Shown: positions 35,947-45,605, counted from the stretch's first letter. The stretch: DNA of 64,000 nt from UMGS1696 sp045643285 (GCA_045643285.1 JAZUKN010000041.1:1-64000), one strand, 5' to 3'. Made by a program: numbers and translations. The notes: generated from the letters alone by a model not told the origin.

Positions 35947-36729
35947 TTATGTATACGAAGTCTCAAGCTGTGCGGCTTTTATCTCGTCGTCAGTCGCTAT
36001 AAGCGAAAGCCGCAGGTGCGAAAGCATATCGGTGACGCCGCTCTCGCTTGCTTCATCGGTTTCTTCGAGGGAAATTATATGGGATTTGAGCAGTTCAAGT
36101 ATGCCGATGAATTTTGCGATCAGTTCACCTCTGCCGGACGAGCCTGCGAAGAATGCATCGAGATACACGGGTGCGGCTCGAAGAGAATCAATGAGCTTTA
36201 CGATAACTTCTTCGACAGGCACGCGCGGCGCATTCACGATATTCGAGAACGTCTCACGCGCGGCTTTTTCTGTTATCTTCGTCTCCGAGAAGACGTGGGC
36301 GAGCGCCGCCTGCAACAGCTCTACCGAGTGATCGGCGACGTACGTTTTGTCTTTCGTTATCTCGTCCGTCTCCTTTATCATCCGCGTGCCGAAGACTGCG
36401 AACATATCGGACAGCGACGACGCGGCGAGCTTTGCTTTCTGATATTCAAGGATCGCGTCGACGAGCGGCTTGCGTGGGTCTTCGTCTTTTTCTTCGTCGC
36501 GCGGCAGGAGCATACGGCTTTTGATGAGCATAAGCTCGCTTGCCATATAGAGAAATTCACACGCGAGGTCGATGTTGTTCTCCCGCGCCTCGTTGATATA
36601 CGCCATATACTGCTCGCAAAGGAGGTCTATGCGTATATCTTCGATCTTCATTTTGTTCTTCTCAACGAGAGACAGCAGGAGGTCGAGCGGACCTTCAAAT
36701 AGTTCGATTTTGTAATTTATCGTTTCCAT
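35947..36729 (-). CDS. scpA: Segregation and condensation protein A
   Basis: Kleisin subunit bridging SMC heads. The 260-aa protein begins with the conserved YKIELFEGPLDLLLSLVEK, has the N-terminal helical SMC-neck-binding region (EYLYMASELMLIKSRMLLP-like segment FLYMASELMLIKSRMLLP), a variable middle and a C-terminal winged helix. The gene order scpA-scpB is standard. Confidence 0.95.
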   Translation of the reverse strand: METINYKIELFEGPLDLLLSLVEKNKMKIEDIRIDLLCEQYMAYINEARENNIDLACEFLYMASELMLIKSRMLLPRDEEKDEDPRKPLVDAILEYQKAKLAASSLSDMFAVFGTRMIKETDEITKDKTYVADHSVELLQAALAHVFSETKITEKAARETFSNIVNAPRVPVEEVIVKLIDSLRAAPVYLDAFFAGSSGRGELIAKFIGILELLKSHIISLEETDEASESGVTDMLSHLRLSLIATDDEIKAAQLETSYT

Positions 36730-36756
36730 AGTCCGCCTCCTTTCGTCAGTTTTTGT

Positions 36757-37443
36757 TTATGCGATGCCGAACACCGCGCCCGCGAGCCTGAACATCAGAC
36801 TTGACAGTCCGCTAACAGCCCAGGACAGCGGAAGTGTGATTATTCCCGTCCACAGAAGCACGAGAAAACCTATCATTATATATCTTTCGTATTTCATTAT
36901 CCCGAAATACCATTTCGGCGGCAGGAAAATGAACAGAATCCTCGATCCGTCGAGCGGCGGAAGCGGAATGAGGTTGAATATCGCCAGCGCGAGATTGAGC
37001 CGGTGGAACGTGTAAAAGAGCCTGAATGCCATTATCAACACGTTCGAGGCAGCGTTGCTCTGAGGGAGGGTCGTTCCGGCGAGCCACACGACAAACTCCG
37101 TCACGAACGCGGCGACGAACGCCAGAAGCAGGTTCATGATCGGTCCTGCGGCGGCACTTATCGCCATACCCTTGCGCGGATTCTTGAAGTACCGCGTGTT
37201 TATCGGAACGGGTTTTGCCCATCCGAAGCCAAACAGCACCATACAGATCGTTCCTATCGGATCGAGGTGCTTCAAAGGATTTAGCGTGAGCCGTCCGAAA
37301 TTTCGTGCAGTCGGGTCGCCGAGCCGCATTGCAACATATCCGTGAGCAAACTCGTGAAACGTCAGCGCAACGAGCACGCACGGGATAGTGATGAGAAGCT
37401 CTATGATCCCTTCTCGTGTGAATAATGATTGCAGGATTCCCAC
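36757..37443 (-). CDS. Site-2 protease family (M50) membrane peptidase
   Basis: A 228-aa polytopic membrane protein with the zinc-binding TFHEFAHGYVAMRLGD motif in an early helix (HExxH-like) and the third-ligand region NLIPLPPLDGSRIL near residue 160. Short members of this M50 group (YwhC-like) lack PDZ domains and have no assigned substrate. It lies 27 bp upstream of scpA and 26 bp downstream of ysxC, consistent with a single transcript. Confidence 0.88.
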   Translation of the reverse strand: MGILQSLFTREGIIELLITIPCVLVALTFHEFAHGYVAMRLGDPTARNFGRLTLNPLKHLDPIGTICMVLFGFGWAKPVPINTRYFKNPRKGMAISAAAGPIMNLLLAFVAAFVTEFVVWLAGTTLPQSNAASNVLIMAFRLFYTFHRLNLALAIFNLIPLPPLDGSRILFIFLPPKWYFGIMKYERYIMIGFLVLLWTGIITLPLSWAVSGLSSLMFRLAGAVFGIA

Positions 37444-37469
37444 TGTTCTTCCTCCTTTTCGTCAGCCTG

Positions 37470-38069
37470 TCATATACCGCACGACGATAAGATGTGCTTC
37501 CACACCTCGTCCCGTCCGGCGTTCGTTTTCGATGAATACAGCACGAGCGGCACGTCCTTTGTGAGCGGCTCGGCGGCTATATCTTCGAGAAATTTCTTTT
37601 TTTCGGTTGCGTTCAGCTTGTCTGTCTTCGTTGCAACGATAATGTGCGGCAAACCGCATTCGCTCATGTACGCGAGCATATCGAGGTCGTCGTTCGTCGG
37701 TCCTGTTCGGCTGTCGACGAGCTGGCAGACGAGCTTCAAAGAATCAATATTCGGGTTTTTCGTGAAATAACCGTCAGTCAGGGAAGACCAGCTTTGCTTG
37801 CTGTCAAACGAGCGTTTCGCATAACCGTAGCCCGGCAGGTCGACGAGATAGAGCCGCCTGTCGATGTCGAAAAAGTTTATGACTATCGTTTTTCCGGGAG
37901 TGCCGCTGACTCTGGCAAGTCCGTTTCTGTTCACGAGAGAATTGATAAGCGAGCTTTTCCCGACGTTCGAGCGTCCGGAAAACGCCACCTGCGGTATTCT
38001 GTCGGACGGGAACTGACGCGGCTGTCCTGCGGATATTTTCAGTGAAACGTTGTTTGTGTTGAGCTTCAT
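37470..38069 (-). CDS. ysxC: Ribosome biogenesis GTP-binding protein YsxC/EngB
   Basis: A 199-aa GTPase needed for 50S subunit maturation. G1 GRSNVGKSSLINSL, G2 GKT region, G3 DLPGYGYAKR, G4 TKTDKL and G5 SSKT are all in place. It lies 40 bp after lon, the same order as in Bacillus (lon-ysxC). Confidence 0.95.
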   Translation of the reverse strand: MKLNTNNVSLKISAGQPRQFPSDRIPQVAFSGRSNVGKSSLINSLVNRNGLARVSGTPGKTIVINFFDIDRRLYLVDLPGYGYAKRSFDSKQSWSSLTDGYFTKNPNIDSLKLVCQLVDSRTGPTNDDLDMLAYMSECGLPHIIVATKTDKLNATEKKKFLEDIAAEPLTKDVPLVLYSSKTNAGRDEVWKHILSSCGI

Positions 38070-38109
38070 TTTACGAATATGCCTTTCTGATAATCGGGTT
38101 GTTAAGCCG

Positions 38110-40563
38110 TCAATCCTTCGGGGATGTAGTGTACGGGCGTTTGTTCTTCGGTGTGCGGACGTTGCGGCGTGTCTTCGGCATCTCTTCCGTATCTCCTATC
38201 GGTTCGGGGAAGACCGGCTCGCTTTCCGTCTTCACGGGACGGATGAGCGCGCGGGACAGGACATCGTCGAGCGTGTCGCACGGGATGAACGTCACGTTTT
38301 CCCGCACTTCGCCGTCAAGCTCCGGTATGTCTCTCATATTGTCGTGCGGGATGAGGATCGTGCGGATACCGAGCGAATAAGCGGCTGTGGATTTTTCTCT
38401 AAGTCCGCCTATGGCTATCACTCTGCCGGTCAGCGTTATCTCGCCCGTCATCGCAATATCGCGGCGTACGGGATAGCCCGACAGCGCGGACACAAGTGAG
38501 GTCGTCATCGTGACGCCTGCGCTCGGGCCGTCCTTCGGAGTTGCGCCTTCGGGAACGTGGATGTGAATATCCTTTGTCTTATAAAAATCGGATGCGATGC
38601 CGTATTCATCGGCGTGCGCTCTTGTGTAAGATACTGCAATTCTCGCCGATTCCTTCATAACGTCGCCGAGAGTGCCGGTCAGCTCTATCTTGCCCGTACC
38701 GTCGAGCGGCAGAACTTCGACTTTCAAAACGTCTCCACCGACTTCGGTGTAAGCAAGTCCGTTCGTCACGCCGACGAGATTGGTTTTCTCAAGCGTGGAA
38801 TCTATGATCTTTCTCGGACCGAGATATTTTTCTATGTTGGTTTTGTCAACCGTAACGCATTTTACGCCGCTTTCGATGATTTCCTTTGCGCCCTTGCGGC
38901 AGAGGGATGCGATCTCTCTTTCAAGATTACGCACGCCGGACTCGCGTGTAAATCCTGCGATGATCTCGTTCACCGCGTCGTCGGTGATCTTCAGCGAACG
39001 CTTTGTGAGTCCGTGCCGCTTCATCTGCTTCGGGATGAGGTGATTTTTTGCGATAGACAGCTTTTCCGACGGCGTGTAAGTGTTCAGCTCGATGACTTCC
39101 ATACGGTCGAGCAGGGGACGCGGGATAGTGTCTGTCGTGTTTGCCGTTGCGATGAACAGGCACTCCGACAGATCGACGGGAAGCTCGACGAAGTGGTCAC
39201 GGAACGCCTTGTTCTGCTCGCCGTCGAGGACTTCGAGAAGCGCCGACGCCGGATCGCCGTGGAGGTCTGAGCATAGCTTGTCAACTTCGTCAAGAAGCAT
39301 CACGGGATTGACCGATCCGCATTCCGTAAGTGCGGCGATTATTCTGCCGGGCATAGAGCCGATGTACGTTTTTCTGTGGCCGCGGATATCGCTCTCATCT
39401 CTGATGCCGCCGAGCGAAACGCGGACGTATTTACGCTTCATCGCACGGGCAACAGACGCGCCGAGAGAGGTTTTGCCGACTCCGGGAGGTCCGACGAGGC
39501 AGATTATTTGGCTTTTTATATCGGGGTTGAGCTGTTTTACGGCGAGATATTCGAGAATTCTTTCCTTGACCTTCGTGAGTCCGTCGTGGTCGTCGTCGAG
39601 TATCTTGCGCGCGGCTTTTATGTCAACTCTGTCTTTCGTGCGCTTGTTCCACGGAATGTCAAGCACCGTTTCGATGTATCCGCGGATGACTGCGGCTTCG
39701 GGAGAACCTTGCGGAGTTCTGTCGAACTTCATAAGCTCTTTTTCGAGCCGTTCTTTTACTTCCTCCGGAAGATCGGCTTTCGCCATTTTTTTCCTGAGTT
39801 CTTCGGTTTCTTCGTCGATGCCGAGTTCGTCTTCGATCGCTTTGAGCTGTTCGCGGAGGTAATAGTCGCGCTGATTGTCGTCCATCGCTTTTTTGACCTT
39901 GCGCTGGATGTCAAGCTCGGTCCTGAGCAAGCGCATCTCGCTTGCCATAAGGGTTATGGTCTTTTCTGCGCGGAACAGGGGATCGTAGATACCGAGGACT
40001 GTCGCTTTGTCTTCAAATCTTACGAAAAGGCTTGACGCGATGAGGTCGGAGAGCAGTCCGGGGTTATGTATCGAGCCGGCTGTGCGGAGAAAATCGTCGG
40101 AGAACGACGGCAGATAACGGAGCATTTCGTCAAGGGACGAAAGAAGCTCATTCGTCAGTGCCTCGGCGCGGAGATCATTCGCGGACGAATCGGCGGTGAC
40201 GGTCTTCGACATTACTTCCGCATAGAAGCAACCGCCCTCACGTCTCATTTCGATGACGGTGCCGCGGCAGTAGCCCTCTGCGACGACACGGATGTTGCCA
40301 CCGTCGGACTTGCGGAGCGTTTGTTTTATTTTTGCGACGCATCCGACGGAATACATATCGCTCTCTGTCGGGTCGTCAATGTTTGAGTCTTTCTGTGTGA
40401 GCAGGAACACTGCCATATCTCCGTCCGTTGCGGCTTTGAGTGCATTTTTCGATATTTCTCTTTCAAGCTCGAAGTTGAGCGGTATCGACGGGAACGCCAC
40501 AATTCCGCGGAGCGGTATGACGGGCAGGGTAAGCAGTTCTGCTTTTTCGGTGTATCTTGGCAT
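38110..40563 (-). CDS. lon: ATP-dependent Lon protease
   Basis: Degrades misfolded and regulatory proteins in the cytoplasm. The 817-aa protein has the N-terminal LON substrate domain (LPVIPLRGIVAFPS), a coiled-coil region, AAA+ Walker A GPPGVGKTSLG, Walker B LLDEVDKL and the Ser-Lys protease domain with the catalytic Ser in DGPSAGVTM (~residue 678) and Lys in REKSTAAYSLG. A short basic tail ends the protein. First gene of the lon-ysxC-M50-scpAB set. Confidence 0.96.
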   Translation of the reverse strand: MPRYTEKAELLTLPVIPLRGIVAFPSIPLNFELEREISKNALKAATDGDMAVFLLTQKDSNIDDPTESDMYSVGCVAKIKQTLRKSDGGNIRVVAEGYCRGTVIEMRREGGCFYAEVMSKTVTADSSANDLRAEALTNELLSSLDEMLRYLPSFSDDFLRTAGSIHNPGLLSDLIASSLFVRFEDKATVLGIYDPLFRAEKTITLMASEMRLLRTELDIQRKVKKAMDDNQRDYYLREQLKAIEDELGIDEETEELRKKMAKADLPEEVKERLEKELMKFDRTPQGSPEAAVIRGYIETVLDIPWNKRTKDRVDIKAARKILDDDHDGLTKVKERILEYLAVKQLNPDIKSQIICLVGPPGVGKTSLGASVARAMKRKYVRVSLGGIRDESDIRGHRKTYIGSMPGRIIAALTECGSVNPVMLLDEVDKLCSDLHGDPASALLEVLDGEQNKAFRDHFVELPVDLSECLFIATANTTDTIPRPLLDRMEVIELNTYTPSEKLSIAKNHLIPKQMKRHGLTKRSLKITDDAVNEIIAGFTRESGVRNLEREIASLCRKGAKEIIESGVKCVTVDKTNIEKYLGPRKIIDSTLEKTNLVGVTNGLAYTEVGGDVLKVEVLPLDGTGKIELTGTLGDVMKESARIAVSYTRAHADEYGIASDFYKTKDIHIHVPEGATPKDGPSAGVTMTTSLVSALSGYPVRRDIAMTGEITLTGRVIAIGGLREKSTAAYSLGIRTILIPHDNMRDIPELDGEVRENVTFIPCDTLDDVLSRALIRPVKTESEPVFPEPIGDTEEMPKTRRNVRTPKNKRPYTTSPKD

Positions 40564-41001
40564 TTATTTTATCCTTTCATTTGCGAAGGCATACTTTTTC
40601 ATTATAGATAGAATATATTATACCATATCCGCCGCGATATTTCCATAGTAAGAATTAAATAATTGTAACTTTTTCTGCACGGGGATGCAAATTTTGTTAC
40701 GAGAAGCACCATGGATATGCGCCGCGCCAAAACACATTCTTTAATACTGTAGGGCAGGGGCTTGCTCCCGCCGCCGGATTTGCACGGACTCCAGCTTTTA
40801 TCCGTAGGGGAGACCATCGTGTCAAGAGAAACCCCTCCCCTACTGATAAAGAATGATGTATCGTGCGAAACCGTAGAATTTGTGCAAATCCGCGGTACGC
40901 TCGGTTTCGACACAGTCGAATACCGGTTGTCCGTCCCGCGCGTAGCGAAAAAACCAATCCCAAACGTCAGGTTTGGATGAATGTGCGCCTACGCAGGGCA
41001 G
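40564..41001. repeat. Intergenic region upstream of lon with interspersed repeat, copy 3
   Basis: No gene. Modules shared with the repeats at 10.99 and 22.8 kb are: GGGCAGGGGCTTGCTCCC (40743-40760), GTAGGGGAGACCATCG (also at 3079-3094), GATGTATCGTGCGAAACCG, AATCCGCGG and GGTTTCGACACAGTCGAATACC. A -10-like TATAAT on the minus strand near 40618 may serve lon. Confidence 0.6.
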
Positions 41002-41034
41002 AAAAACGCCGTACCTTTTCGGGTACGACGTTTT
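41002..41034 (-). terminator. Terminator of thrS
   Basis: AAAACGTCGTACCC-GAAAA-GGTACGGCGTTTT hairpin (one mismatch) with a T-run on minus, 14 bp past the thrS stop. Confidence 0.85.
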
Positions 41035-41047
41035 GTGTTCTGGTTTC

Positions 41048-42979
41048 TTATCTCTTTTTTGTGTTGATCTCGTCGAGTGCAAGTGCGATGAAGTCGTCAA
41101 GCGGCATAGCGCCCTTGTCTTCTCCGCCGCGTGTTCTGACGGAAACTGTACCGTTCGTGCGGTCACGTTCGCCGAGAACGAGCATATACGGTGTCTTCTG
41201 GAGCTGTGCTTCGCGGATCTTGTAGCGCATCGTTTCGTTTCTGTCGTCGAAGTGGACTTTGATTCCTGCCGCGTTCAGTTTGTCTGTAACGGACTGCGCG
41301 TATTCATTGAACGCCGCGTCGATCGGGATGACCTCGACCTGGAGAGGAGACAGCCACATCGGAAGTGCGCCTGCGTACTTCTCGATGAGGTATGCGAGCG
41401 TTCTTTCGTAGCAGCCGAGAGAAGTACGGTGGATGATATACGGCAGCTTCTGCTGGTTGTCGCTGTCGGTGTAGTACATACCGAATCTTTCGGCGAGAAG
41501 CATATCTATCTGAATAGTAACGATAGTGTCTTCCTTGCCGAATACGTTCTTGTACTGTACGTCGAGCTTCGGTCCGTAGAATGCGGCTTCGTCGATACCG
41601 ACGGTGTATTCTACTCCGAGGTCGTCAAGGATCTCTTTCATAATACGCTGTGCTTCTTCCCACTGTTCGGGAGTGCCTTCGTACTTGTTCTTCGGGTTAG
41701 CCGGATCCCACTGCGAGAAGCGGAACGTACAGTCGTCGAGAAGTCCTACTGTGCCGAGACAGTATTTTGCAAGCTCAAGGCATCCGCGGAACTCGTCTTC
41801 AAGCTGATCGGGACGGAGAACGAGGTGACCTTCTGAGATCGTGAACTGGCGGACGCGGATAAGGCCGTGCATCTCGCCGGAATCTTCGTTGCGGAACAGT
41901 GTAGACGACTCGTTGAATCTCATCGGAAGATCGCGGTACGAGCGCTTCTTGTTGAGATACACCTGATACTGGAACGGGCAGGTCATCGGACGGAGTGCGA
42001 AGCATTCCTTTGTTTCGTCGTCAGGATCGCCGAGGACGAACATACCGTCAAGGTAGTGATCCCAGTGACCGGAGATCTTATAAAGCTCGCGCTTTGCCAT
42101 GTACGGCGTCTTTGTGAGGAGATATCCGCGCTTGTATTCTTCGTCTTCGACCCATCTCTGGAGCGTCTGGATGACCTTTGCGCCCTTCGGAAGGATGATC
42201 GGAAGTCCCTGACCGATGCAGTCGACTGTCGTGAAGTATTCAAGCTCTCTGCCGAGCTTGTTGTGGTCGCGCTTGAGAGCTTCTTCCTGTGCGGTGAGGT
42301 ATTCGTTCATCGCGTCCTTTGACGTGAACGCCGTACCGTAGATACGCTGGAGCATTTTCTTTTTTGAGTCGCCTCTCCAGTACGCACCGGTGCAGGACGT
42401 GAGCTTGAACGCCTTTATCGCGCCCGTCGAGAAGAGGTGAGGACCTGCACAGAGGTCGGTGAAGTCGTTCATCTTATAGAACGACAGCTCTGCGTCTGCC
42501 GGAAGATCGTTGATAAGCTCGACCTTGTACGGTTCGTCCTTCATCAGCTCAAGAGCTTCGTCTCTCGGCAGTGTGAAGCGTTCCATTTTTGCGTTTTCCT
42601 TGATGATCTTCTTCATCTCGGCTTCGAGCTTATCGAGGATGTCGCGTGTGAACGGAACGTCGGAATCGAAGTCGTAGTAGAAGCCGTTGTCGATAGCCGG
42701 ACCGATCGTGAGCTTTGTTTCGGGATAGAGTCTCTTTACGGCTGCGGCAAGAACGTGCGACGCCGTGTGACGGAACACCTTTGCGCCGTCTTCGTCTGCG
42801 AATGTGAGAAGCTCAACGTCCGCGTCTGCGTCAAGTGCTGACGTAAGCTCTGCGACCTTGCCGTTAACTTTTGCGGCGATGACTTCGCGCGAGATGAGCT
42901 CTGCTTCTCTGGCGGCGTCGTACACCGTTACGGGAGAAGCAAATTCGAGGGATTTGTCTCTGAAATTGACCTTGAACAT
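41048..42979 (-). CDS. thrS: Threonyl-tRNA synthetase
   Basis: Charges tRNA-Thr. The start at 42979 (MFKVNFRDKSLEF) begins the TGS domain; the longer frame runs through the T-box leader and is excluded. The 643-aa class II enzyme shows the TGS (residues 1-60), the editing domain with HTASHVLAAAVKRLYP and the zinc/editing Cys, and the catalytic core with motif 2 FRNEDSGEMHGLIRVRQF and motif 3 HRTSLGCYERTLAYLIEKY, then the anticodon-binding domain. Regulated by a Thr T-box. Confidence 0.97.
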   Translation of the reverse strand: MFKVNFRDKSLEFASPVTVYDAAREAELISREVIAAKVNGKVAELTSALDADADVELLTFADEDGAKVFRHTASHVLAAAVKRLYPETKLTIGPAIDNGFYYDFDSDVPFTRDILDKLEAEMKKIIKENAKMERFTLPRDEALELMKDEPYKVELINDLPADAELSFYKMNDFTDLCAGPHLFSTGAIKAFKLTSCTGAYWRGDSKKKMLQRIYGTAFTSKDAMNEYLTAQEEALKRDHNKLGRELEYFTTVDCIGQGLPIILPKGAKVIQTLQRWVEDEEYKRGYLLTKTPYMAKRELYKISGHWDHYLDGMFVLGDPDDETKECFALRPMTCPFQYQVYLNKKRSYRDLPMRFNESSTLFRNEDSGEMHGLIRVRQFTISEGHLVLRPDQLEDEFRGCLELAKYCLGTVGLLDDCTFRFSQWDPANPKNKYEGTPEQWEEAQRIMKEILDDLGVEYTVGIDEAAFYGPKLDVQYKNVFGKEDTIVTIQIDMLLAERFGMYYTDSDNQQKLPYIIHRTSLGCYERTLAYLIEKYAGALPMWLSPLQVEVIPIDAAFNEYAQSVTDKLNAAGIKVHFDDRNETMRYKIREAQLQKTPYMLVLGERDRTNGTVSVRTRGGEDKGAMPLDDFIALALDEINTKKR

Positions 42980-43009
42980 GAGAGGATACCTCCGTTCGTA
43001 TTTTTGAGT

Positions 43010-43215
43010 CCCGGGAAAACAAAAAAGCCGCGGGACAGAAGAAATCTGTTCGGGGTGCGGGACGAGTCCCACACGGTTCCACCCGAGCTTTAACTCAATT
43101 TGTATTATATTATGAAGCCGTTTTATTCGGCAGGGTGGTACCCATACGGATGCGCGGAAACTTCTCACCGACCGTTTCTCTCTGGGCGCGCAAAAATCGC
43201 ACGGACTTGTCCCGT
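43010..43215 (-). promoter_or_regulatory. T-box leader (threonine-responsive) upstream of thrS
   Basis: On the minus strand: AGAGAG followed by GGTGAGAAG, a specifier region GGGTACCACCC containing ACC (Thr), the T-box core GGGTGGAACCGTG (43071-43083), then a hairpin GTGTGGGACTCGTCCCGCAC and the GCGGCTTTTTTG run acting as terminator at about 43016-43030. The downstream gene thrS agrees with the specifier. Confidence 0.87.
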
Positions 43216-43222
43216 AAAAAGA

Positions 43223-43251
43223 ATTGTACACCATTTTCGCCCGTTTGTCAA
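43223..43251 (-). promoter_or_regulatory. Predicted thrS promoter
   Basis: On minus, TTGACA (43251-43246) and TACAAT (43228-43223) with a 17-bp spacer; transcription would start just before the T-box leader. Confidence 0.82.
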
Positions 43252-43330
43252 GCCGTTTTGCGTGCTTTGTGCGCGGTTTTATCCCCCTTTTTACAATATG
43301 TTAAAAAAATGTAAACAATCCCCAAATCTA

Positions 43331-43359
43331 TTGATTTTTCGCCGCCGCAGAGATACAAT
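43331..43359 (+). promoter_or_regulatory. Predicted groESL promoter
   Basis: TTGATT (43331-43336), 17-bp spacer, TACAAT (43354-43359), immediately upstream of the CIRCE element. Confidence 0.75.
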
Positions 43360-43371
43360 ACCATAGTGAGG

Positions 43372-43398
43372 TTAGCACTTGAACACGGTGAGTGCTAA
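43372..43398 (+). promoter_or_regulatory. CIRCE operator (HrcA site)
   Basis: TTAGCACTT-N9-GAGTGCTAA, one mismatch from the 9-9-9 consensus. HrcA repression with heat-shock relief is expected for groES-groEL. Confidence 0.93.
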
Positions 43399-43449
43399 TT
43401 CTTCAAAAACCGACATCAAATACAATATTACCCAAAGGAGAAACATATC

Positions 43450-43734
43450 ATGAAACTGAAACCTCTTGCAGACAGAGTTGTAGTCAAGCTCGTCGAGGCA
43501 GAAGAAACAACAAAATCCGGTATCCTCCTCGCAGGATCCGCTAAAGAAAAACCCCAGGTAGCCGAAGTCGTCGCTGTAGGCCCCGGCGGAATCGTCGACG
43601 GTAAAGAAATCGCTATGACCGTCAAGGTCGGCGATAAAGTCATTACTTCAAAATATTCCGGTACCGAAGTCAAAATCGACGGCACCGAATTTACGATCGT
43701 TCGTCAGGACGACATCCTCGCTATTGTTGAGTAA
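43450..43734 (+). CDS. groES: Co-chaperonin GroES
   Basis: The 10-kDa lid of the GroEL folding chamber. The 94-aa protein starts MKLKPLADRVVVKLVEAEE, has the mobile loop KSGILLAGSAKEKPQ and ends IVRQDDILAIVE, all typical. An AAGGAG site is 7 bp before the ATG. Downstream of CIRCE; groEL follows after 218 bp that hold a hairpin repeat, an unusually long gap for this operon. Confidence 0.97.
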   Translation: MKLKPLADRVVVKLVEAEETTKSGILLAGSAKEKPQVAEVVAVGPGGIVDGKEIAMTVKVGDKVITSKYSGTEVKIDGTEFTIVRQDDILAIVE

Positions 43735-43770
43735 ATAATATATCTTTTCCGTCCGGTGCAAGGGGAACGC

Positions 43771-43850
43771 GGCTTTTTCGAGAAAAAGCCTGGCAAAAAG
43801 CTTTATTGATTTTTCGTCGAATGGGACAGCGTCCCATATCGACGAAAAAT
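43771..43850. repeat. Hairpin repeat between groES and groEL
   Basis: First hairpin GGCTTTTTC-GA-GAAAAAGCC (43771-43790). Second, longer hairpin 43809-43850 has outer arms ATTTTTCGTCGA / TCGACGAAAAAT around TGGGACAGCGTCCCA. Related to the units at 17.1-17.28 and 50.13-50.19 kb. Being inside an operon, it might alter groES:groEL ratio by attenuation or RNA stability. Confidence 0.65.
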
Positions 43851-43952
43851 AGATAAAAGTTCTTTGCGGAGCTTTCTTTCAAGAAAGCGACATTTTCCTC
43901 ACGTCGGGCGGAGAAGACACATCATATAATCAGAAATAAGGAGAATTTCATT

Positions 43953-45584
43953 ATGGCAAAAGATATACTTTACGGAATTGATGCGAGAAACGCGCTGATA
44001 AACGGTGTCGACAAGCTCGCAAACACGGTCAAGATCACGCTCGGACCGAAAGGCAGAAACGTAGTCCTTGACAAGAAATACGGCACACCGCTCATCACGA
44101 ACGACGGTGTTACTATCGCAAAAGAGATCGAGCTTGAAGACGCAGCCGAGAACATGGGCGCACAGCTTGTACGCGAAGTTGCAACTAAGACGAACGACGC
44201 TGCCGGCGACGGCACGACAACAGCTACGCTTCTCGCGCAGGCGTTCATCCACGAAGGCATGAAAAACGTCACCGCAGGCGCAAACCCGATGGTAATTCGC
44301 AAAGGCATCCAGAAGGCAGTCGACAAAGCCGTAGAATCGCTCGTTGCATCCTCAAAGGCTGTAAACGGCAAGGACGACATCGCTCGCGTAGGCACGATCT
44401 CCGCAGGCGACGAAGTCATCGGCACACTGATCGCAGACGCTATGGAAAAAGTAACCTCCGACGGCGTTATCACCGTTGAGGAATCGAAGTCCGCAGAGAC
44501 ATACTCCGAAGTAGTCGAGGGTATGCAGTTCGACCGCGGATATCTCTCCCCCTATATGGCAACCGACACCGATAAAATGGAAGCAGTCCTCGACGACGCG
44601 CTCGTTCTCATCACAGACAAGAAAATCTCGAACGTACAGGATATACTTCCCCTGCTCGAGCAGATCGTGCAGTCCGGCAAGAAGCTCCTCATCATCGCAG
44701 AAGACGTAGAGGGCGAAGCTCTCACGACGCTCGTTCTCAACAAGCTCCGCGGCACGTTCACATGCGTTGCGGTAAAGGCTCCCGGATTCGGCGACAGACG
44801 CAAAGAAATGCTCCGCGACATCGCTATCCTCACAGGCGGCGAAGTCATCTGCGACGAACTCGGTCTTGACCTCAAGGAGGCGCAGATCGAACAGCTCGGT
44901 CAGGCTCGTCAGATCAAGGTCAACAAGGACAACACGATCATCGTAGGCGGCGCAGGCTCTTCCGACGACATCAAAGCACGCATCGGTCAGATTAAAGCGG
45001 CTATCGAGACAACGACATCCGACTTTGACCGCGAAAAGCTCCAGGAAAGACTCGCAAAGCTCTCCGGCGGGGTTGCTGTAATCAAAGTCGGTGCGGCTAC
45101 AGAAACCGAAATGAAAGAAAAGAAGCTCCGCATCGAAGACGCACTCAACGCAACCCGCGCGGCTGTTGAAGAGGGCATCGTCGCAGGCGGCGGCACTGCT
45201 TATGTAAACGTAATCGACGACGTTGCAAAGCTCCTTGACACAGCAGACGGCGACGAAAAGACAGGTATTCAGATCGTAGTAAAGGCTCTCGAAGCTCCCG
45301 TTCGTCAGATCGCCGAAAACGCAGGCTTTGAAGGCTCTGTAGTAGTCGACAAGATCGTCTCTTCCGGCAAGAAGGGCTACGGCTTCAACGCATACACTGA
45401 AGAATACGTCGACATGATGAAGACCGGTATCGTTGACCCGACAAAGGTAACGCGCTCCGCTCTCCAGAATGCGGCATCCGTTGCGGCAACCGTTCTCACA
45501 ACGGAAGCGCTCGTCGTAAATCAGCCCGAAAAGGAAGCTCCTGCACAGCCCGGCATGGGTGGCGGCATGGGCGGCATGTATTGA
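43953..45584 (+). CDS. groEL: Chaperonin GroEL
   Basis: ATP-driven 60-kDa folding chamber. The 543-aa protein carries KITLGPKGRNVVLDKKYG, the ATP site GDGTTTATLLAQA and the C-terminal Gly-Met tail GGGMGGMY. An AAGGAG site precedes the ATG. Terminator at 45606. Confidence 0.98.
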   Translation: MAKDILYGIDARNALINGVDKLANTVKITLGPKGRNVVLDKKYGTPLITNDGVTIAKEIELEDAAENMGAQLVREVATKTNDAAGDGTTTATLLAQAFIHEGMKNVTAGANPMVIRKGIQKAVDKAVESLVASSKAVNGKDDIARVGTISAGDEVIGTLIADAMEKVTSDGVITVEESKSAETYSEVVEGMQFDRGYLSPYMATDTDKMEAVLDDALVLITDKKISNVQDILPLLEQIVQSGKKLLIIAEDVEGEALTTLVLNKLRGTFTCVAVKAPGFGDRRKEMLRDIAILTGGEVICDELGLDLKEAQIEQLGQARQIKVNKDNTIIVGGAGSSDDIKARIGQIKAAIETTTSDFDREKLQERLAKLSGGVAVIKVGAATETEMKEKKLRIEDALNATRAAVEEGIVAGGGTAYVNVIDDVAKLLDTADGDEKTGIQIVVKALEAPVRQIAENAGFEGSVVVDKIVSSGKKGYGFNAYTEEYVDMMKTGIVDPTKVTRSALQNAASVAATVLTTEALVVNQPEKEAPAQPGMGGGMGGMY

Positions 45585-45605
45585 TAAGTGATAGTTAAAG
45601 GAAAA

